DNA of 33,543 nt, taken from NCBI GenBank assembly GCA_015058575.1, contig SVBZ01000035.1:1-33543 (forward strand), given 5' to 3'. Position numbers and translations under genes: made by a program. Shown here one piece after another: positions 29,852 through 33,543 of this stretch. The stretch is from Pseudoselenomonas ruminantium. Lineage in GTDB: Bacteria; Bacillota; Negativicutes; Selenomonadales; Selenomonadaceae. The notes beneath the pieces are model-generated. The model ran no database searches and had not been told where the DNA came from. It saw only the letters and a list, made by a program, of their open reading frames with translations. The first letter of the stretch is position 1. Each line of letters opens with the position of its first letter.

Positions 29852-32800
29852 TGACGAATCTGACAGAAATATCGCTGAAGCATCGGGCGCTGGTCTGGTA
29901 CTTCATCATCATGACGGCCATCGGCGGTGTGGCAGCGTATTTTCAGCTGGGCCGCATGGAGGACCCGCAGTTCACCATCCGGCAGATGGTCATCACGGCG
30001 GCTTGGCCGGGCGCTACGGCCGAGCAGATGCAGGAGCAGGTAACGGATAAGCTTGAGAAGAAGTTCCAGGATGTGCCGGGGCTTGACCATATCAACAGCG
30101 AGACGCACGCGGGCCAGACGGTCATCTATGTATCTTTGAAGCCTGAGGTGTCCAAGGATCAAATCCGTCCCATCTGGCGCGATGTCCATAATTTTGGCGA
30201 GGCAGTCAAGAAAGATTTGCCCGAGGGCGTCTATGGTCCGTATTACAATGACCGTTTCGATGACGTCTATGGCTCAATCTATGCTGTGACCGGAGATGGC
30301 TACAGCTATGAGGAGCTGCGCCAGTATGCGGAGAAAACGCGCCGGGATCTTTTGCGCATCCCGAGCGTGCAGAAGGTAGAGCTCATTGGCGAGCAGCCGG
30401 ATGTCGTGTATGTCGAGCTGCAGCGCGATAAGATCGCTGAGCTGGGCATCAATCCGCAGATTATCGCCAATGCGCTCAAGACGCAGAATAATATGACGGC
30501 GACTGGTGAGGTGGAGACGAGTACCAACGATGTCTTCCTGCGTGTCAGCGGTGTTTTCGATGATATCGATGCCATCCGGGAGATGCCAATCAATGCCAAT
30601 GGCAAGGTGCTTCGCCTCGGCGATATCGCCCGCGTGCAGCGCCAGTCCATCGATCCGGCGAAACCAAAGATGTATTTCAATGGCGAACCGGCCATCGGCA
30701 TAGCTGTGTCGATGGAGGAGGGCGGCAATATCCTGGAACTCGGCGATAGGCTGCGGAAAGAAATCAGCAAGCTTCAGCAGGAAGTGCCGGTGGGACTGGA
30801 AATCCATCAGGTTTCCGACCAGCCGAAAGTCGTCGAGGGCTCGATCCATGATTTTGTCAAAACCCTTATCGAAGCAATTGTCATCGTGCTCGCGGTCAGT
30901 TTCCTGTCGCTGGGCGTGCGCACAGGCATGGTTGTTGCGGGGTGTATTCCGCTGGTACTTTGCGGCGTTTTCTGCATCATGTATATGGCAGGCATTGATT
31001 TGCATAAGGTGTCGCTGGGCGCATTGATCATTGCGCTGGGCCTTTTGGTCGATGATGCTATCATTGCTGTGGAAATGATGAGCGTCAAGCTGGAGATGGG
31101 GCTTAACCGTTTCGATGCGGCCTGCTATGCTTTCCGGGCTACAGCCAAGCCGATGCTCACCGGTACATTGATTACCTGTGCCGGTTTCATTCCAGTGGCC
31201 TTTTCGGAGGGCCTGGCCAGCGAGTTCTGCCAGGCACTTTTCCCCGTGATTGCGACAGCGCTGCTGCTATCCTGGCTGGTGTCAGTCATGATTGCGCCGC
31301 TGTTTGGCTATCATTTGATACAGGTCGAAGTCAAAACGGATGAAGCGGGTAAGTTTGATCCATATCAAAGCAAGTTCTACCGCTGGTTCCGTGAGGTGCT
31401 GGTTTGGTTCCTCGACCATCGCCGGCTGGTGCTGGGGGTCACGGCAGTCCTATTCCTCGTATCGGTGGGAATGCTGAAATTTGTCAAACAGGAATTCTTC
31501 CCGACGTCGACCCGTCCGGAGGTGCTCATCGAGCTCAAGCTGCCCGAAGGCTCCTCGATGGCGGCCACGCAGGAGGTCTGCGACCGCATGTCAGACTGGC
31601 TGCAGGCGCGCCAGGACTTGCTGGTTAACTATTCGTATTATGTTGGCCGCTATGCGCCGCGCTTCGTGCTGACCATCGACCCGAAGGCAGAACGCGATAA
31701 TGCCGCGCAATTCGTGCTCGTGGCAAAGGATACAGAGGCACGTGAAAAGCTGACGGAGCAGCTGAATAAGGCCTTTGCCGATGATTTTGCCGATGTCCGG
31801 GCGAAGATGCAGTTCATCCAGACGGGGCCGCCAGCGGCCTACCCGGTCATGCTGCGCGTGACGGGCTATACGTCAGATCAGGCCAAGGAACTGGCGCGCA
31901 AGGTCGCAGATATCGTCGCCGAGGACCCGAACAATTATAACGTCAATATGAGCTGGGGCGATAAGAGCAAGGTCATGCATTTAGAACTTGACCAGGATAA
32001 ATTGAACTCGCTCGGCGTCAGCAGCCAGGCGGTTTCCCAGCAGCTCTATACGGCAATTACCGGTGCAACGGCAGCACAGTTCTATGCTGGCGACCGCACC
32101 ATCGATATCAAGCTGCGTCTGGCAAGCGAAGACCGGCAGGATCTGTCGAAAATAAAAAGCCTGCCGATTTATCTCGGTCAGGCGGGCTATGTGCCGCTGG
32201 AGCAGCTCGCAAAGATTTCGTATGAGGCAGAGGACGGCTATATCGAGCGCCGTGATCTGATGCCAACGGTTACGGTACAGGCCGAAATCCATGCCGGGAC
32301 GGCGAACGATGCGACGCAAAAGGCTTTCGATGCCACCAAGGAGCTGCGTGAAGATTTGCCGTTTGGCTGCCGCATCGAGCCAGCTGGAGCCTTGGCTGAC
32401 AGCAAGGACAGTGCAGGGTACTTGATGAAGCCTATACCGATGATGATATTCATCATTATGACGCTTCTGATGTTCCAGCTTGGCAGTGTCAAGCAGATGG
32501 TACTGACGGTGCTTACTGCGCCGCTGGGCATCATTGGCGTCAGCTGGGGCATGCTGCTGACAAATTCAGCTATGGGATTTGTGGCGGAGCTTGGCATCCT
32601 GGCGCTTTCCGGTATGATTATCCGCAACTCGGTCATACTGATCGACCAGATCCAGAAGCATCTGGCCGATGGCGAGACGCCGTGGGATGCCGTGGTTGAC
32701 TCGGCAATCCTGCGCTTCCGTCCCATCATGCTGACGGCGGCGGCGGCCATCCTCGGCATGCTGCCACTGATGTTCAGCCGCTTTTGGGGGCCAATGGCGG

Positions 32801-32895
32801 TAGCAATCGCCAGCGGCCTGCTTGTGGCGACCGTGCTGACGTTGTTGGTGCTGCCGGCGATGTATGCGGTGGCGTACAAGGTCAAAAAAGAATAG
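29851..32895 (+). CDS. RND-superfamily efflux pump permease
   Basis: A 1014-residue inner-membrane proton-driven pump of the AcrB/HAE-1 type (usual length 1000-1050). Two halves each have a TM1 and a large periplasmic loop: AAWPGATAEQMQEQV at 50-64 and PTSTRPEVLIELKLPEGSSM in the second half. The proton-relay pair D401-D402 is in TM4 (GLGLLVDDAIIAVEMM). The final RPIMLTAAAAILGMLPLMFS is typical. The ATG overlaps the adaptor stop (TGATG). It works with the lipoprotein adaptor in a tripartite exporter; substrate unknown. A 22-bp perfect terminator follows. Confidence 0.96.
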   Translation: MTNLTEISLKHRALVWYFIIMTAIGGVAAYFQLGRMEDPQFTIRQMVITAAWPGATAEQMQEQVTDKLEKKFQDVPGLDHINSETHAGQTVIYVSLKPEVSKDQIRPIWRDVHNFGEAVKKDLPEGVYGPYYNDRFDDVYGSIYAVTGDGYSYEELRQYAEKTRRDLLRIPSVQKVELIGEQPDVVYVELQRDKIAELGINPQIIANALKTQNNMTATGEVETSTNDVFLRVSGVFDDIDAIREMPINANGKVLRLGDIARVQRQSIDPAKPKMYFNGEPAIGIAVSMEEGGNILELGDRLRKEISKLQQEVPVGLEIHQVSDQPKVVEGSIHDFVKTLIEAIVIVLAVSFLSLGVRTGMVVAGCIPLVLCGVFCIMYMAGIDLHKVSLGALIIALGLLVDDAIIAVEMMSVKLEMGLNRFDAACYAFRATAKPMLTGTLITCAGFIPVAFSEGLASEFCQALFPVIATALLLSWLVSVMIAPLFGYHLIQVEVKTDEAGKFDPYQSKFYRWFREVLVWFLDHRRLVLGVTAVLFLVSVGMLKFVKQEFFPTSTRPEVLIELKLPEGSSMAATQEVCDRMSDWLQARQDLLVNYSYYVGRYAPRFVLTIDPKAERDNAAQFVLVAKDTEAREKLTEQLNKAFADDFADVRAKMQFIQTGPPAAYPVMLRVTGYTSDQAKELARKVADIVAEDPNNYNVNMSWGDKSKVMHLELDQDKLNSLGVSSQAVSQQLYTAITGATAAQFYAGDRTIDIKLRLASEDRQDLSKIKSLPIYLGQAGYVPLEQLAKISYEAEDGYIERRDLMPTVTVQAEIHAGTANDATQKAFDATKELREDLPFGCRIEPAGALADSKDSAGYLMKPIPMMIFIIMTLLMFQLGSVKQMVLTVLTAPLGIIGVSWGMLLTNSAMGFVAELGILALSGMIIRNSVILIDQIQKHLADGETPWDAVVDSAILRFRPIMLTAAAAILGMLPLMFSRFWGPMAVAIASGLLVATVLTLLVLPAMYAVAYKVKKE

Positions 32896-32916
32896 AATGG
32901 GGTGGCTCTGCCATAG

Positions 32917-32966
32917 AAACGGAGGAGGTCCGCTGACACAGTGTTGTCAGCGGACCTCCTCCGTTT
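32917..32966. terminator. Perfect 22-bp terminator of the marR-RND operon
   Basis: The arms 32917-32938 and 32945-32966 are exact complements over 22 bp (AAACGGAGGAGG, then TCCGCTGACA), with the 6-base loop CAGTGT. The AAA/TTT ends suit either strand. It begins 22 bases after the pump stop. Confidence 0.88.
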
Positions 32967-33008
32967 GTGTGACCAAGCGATAAATTGCAGTTTGACGGTC
33001 AATTCTAG

Positions 33009-33112
33009 CCTTCCCCTTACCGAGGGGAAGGTGGGCGCGAAGCGCTCGGATGAGGTGTATGCGTCCGTAGGGAATCCCGCTACTACGAAGCGCGGGGTTC
33101 ACGGGGTAGTGC
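33009..33112. repeat. REP-like element of multiple small palindromes
   Basis: CCTTCCCCT (33009-33017) pairs with AGGGGAAGG (33023-33031). GCGC-GAA-GCGC (33035-33045) and CTCGGATGAGG follow. A longer stem, CTACTAC...GTAGTG, closes the element near 33112. Sequences of the form CCTTCCCC-GGGGAAGG with a GCGCGAAGCGC hairpin and GGATGAGG are dispersed in many Firmicute genomes, as I recall. No open frame of note crosses it. The stretch 33116-33300 that follows holds only GTCCTGC/GCAGGAC (33228-33244) and a GTTACCTG direct repeat (33162 and 33175). Confidence 0.55.
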
Positions 33113-33300
33113 TTTTTCTGTTTCCGCTAAAATGGGCCGTTCGGAAAGTTTTACGGACTTAGTTACCTGCTCCCGTTACCTGGTCGCGGCGTACATCTCT
33201 ATATCTAGCTTATGCGCTTACGGCCCAGTCCTGCTGCGCAGGACAGTCGCTCCAGACAGAAAGAATCACTCCCCCGTTCGCCCCTGACATTCGTATGGAC

Positions 33301-33362
33301 AAGTTTGCACGAACCGTTGCTCCCGTTACAAGCACATCGATGTAATTCGTAACCTATAGCCG
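33301..33362. repeat. 62-bp duplicated palindromic repeat, copy 1
   Basis: Matches copy 2 (33480-33541) at 57 of 62 positions; all five differences are transitions. It contains GCTCCCGTTAC, then GTTAC (33325-33329) and GTAAC (33349-33353) around a CACATCGATGTA core, a nested palindrome. A third GCTCCCGTTAC lies at 33169-33179. No coding frame is evident. Confidence 0.88.
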
Positions 33363-33479
33363 CAGCAGAGCAGGCTTATCCAAACCTAGCAGAGGGCGGG
33401 GACGGGTACACTTTCTTCGCAGCGGGAGCGACTGCCCGAACGCAGTGAGGGATGGCCAGCAGCAAATCCCCGCATGCGC

Positions 33480-33541
33480 AGGTTTGTACGAACTGTCGCT
33501 CCCGTTACAAGTACATCGATGTAATTCGTAACCTATAGCCG
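33480..33541. repeat. 62-bp duplicated palindromic repeat, copy 2
   Basis: Second copy, offset 179 bases from the first. Here the core is a perfect 12-bp palindrome, TACATCGATGTA, between GTTAC (33504-33508) and GTAAC (33528-33532). The array may continue past the window edge. Confidence 0.88.
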
Positions 33542-33543
33542 AA

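Noticed and set aside
33009..33112. tRNA gene in the right-hand region
   Set aside because: GGTTCACGG recalls a T-arm, but no cloverleaf, anticodon stem or acceptor pairing can be formed.
33301..33541. CRISPR array
   Set aside because: Only two copies of a 62-bp unit separated by 117 bases, which does not fit repeat-spacer size or regularity; no cas genes.

Overview
The window (about 33.5 kb, moderately GC-rich) looks like chromosomal DNA from a diderm Firmicute of the Negativicutes, probably Selenomonadaceae (a Selenomonas/Mitsuokella-like organism). The evidence is mixed. Firmicute-type features include strong AGGAGG ribosome-binding sites, a PerR-type regulator with its box, and the order rpmE - DUF1385 - prfA - prmC - tsaC. 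Gram-negative-type features include an RND efflux pump with a lipoprotein fusion protein and an ArnT-like/GT2 envelope glycosylation pair. The genus is inference; no 16S sequence is present.

Layout. 1-143: 3' part of a 5S rRNA and its terminator, the end of an rRNA operon. 236-667: mscL with an added C-terminal zinc ribbon. 668-1068: non-coding, with a cluster of DnaA boxes folded into a near-perfect palindrome and a terminator-like hairpin before panC. 1069-2311: panC-panD (pantothenate and beta-alanine). 2324-5901: a drug-efflux block of a MATE exporter, a divergent MerR/BmrR-type regulator with a 19-bp-spacer promoter, and a Bcr/CflA-type MFS exporter. 5979-7712 (minus): a thiol-redox/iron-sulphur cassette of a TlpA-like lipoprotein, a 46-residue CXXC membrane protein, a polytopic 4Fe-4S protein and a 53-residue secreted Cys-containing peptide; two of these genes are very small. 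7909-9219: dicarboxylate/amino acid:cation symporter with a consensus promoter. 9496-11208: chemoreceptor. 11522-12610: secreted C-type-lectin-like protein, with a second domain continuing in the same frame after a TGA stop.

12638-16749 (minus): tex and an unusually long cobT carrying a second, degenerate CobT domain, coupled by an ATGA overlap. 16893-18005: truncated DUF4127 gene and a 49-residue basic protein. 18139-23149: PerR-like regulator, then the translation block rpmE (with a long structured leader), DUF1385, prfA, prmC and tsaC. 23246-24702: two unrecognised membrane-anchored coiled-coil proteins. 24786-28083 (minus): a three-gene overlapping operon of an ArnT-like GT39 transferase, a polyprenyl-phosphate GT2 and chorismate dehydratase MqnA. 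28291-32895: marR, lipoprotein membrane-fusion protein and RND pump. 32896-33543: non-coding, holding a very long perfect terminator, a REP-like element and duplicated palindromic repeats.

Nearly every transcription unit ends in an exceptionally long, nearly perfect hairpin (11-22 bp arms), often placed to serve converging genes. The best candidates for something new are the small-protein thiol-redox cassette, the TGA-split lectin locus, the bipartite CobT, the DnaA-box palindrome outside any obvious origin, and the repeat-rich right end.
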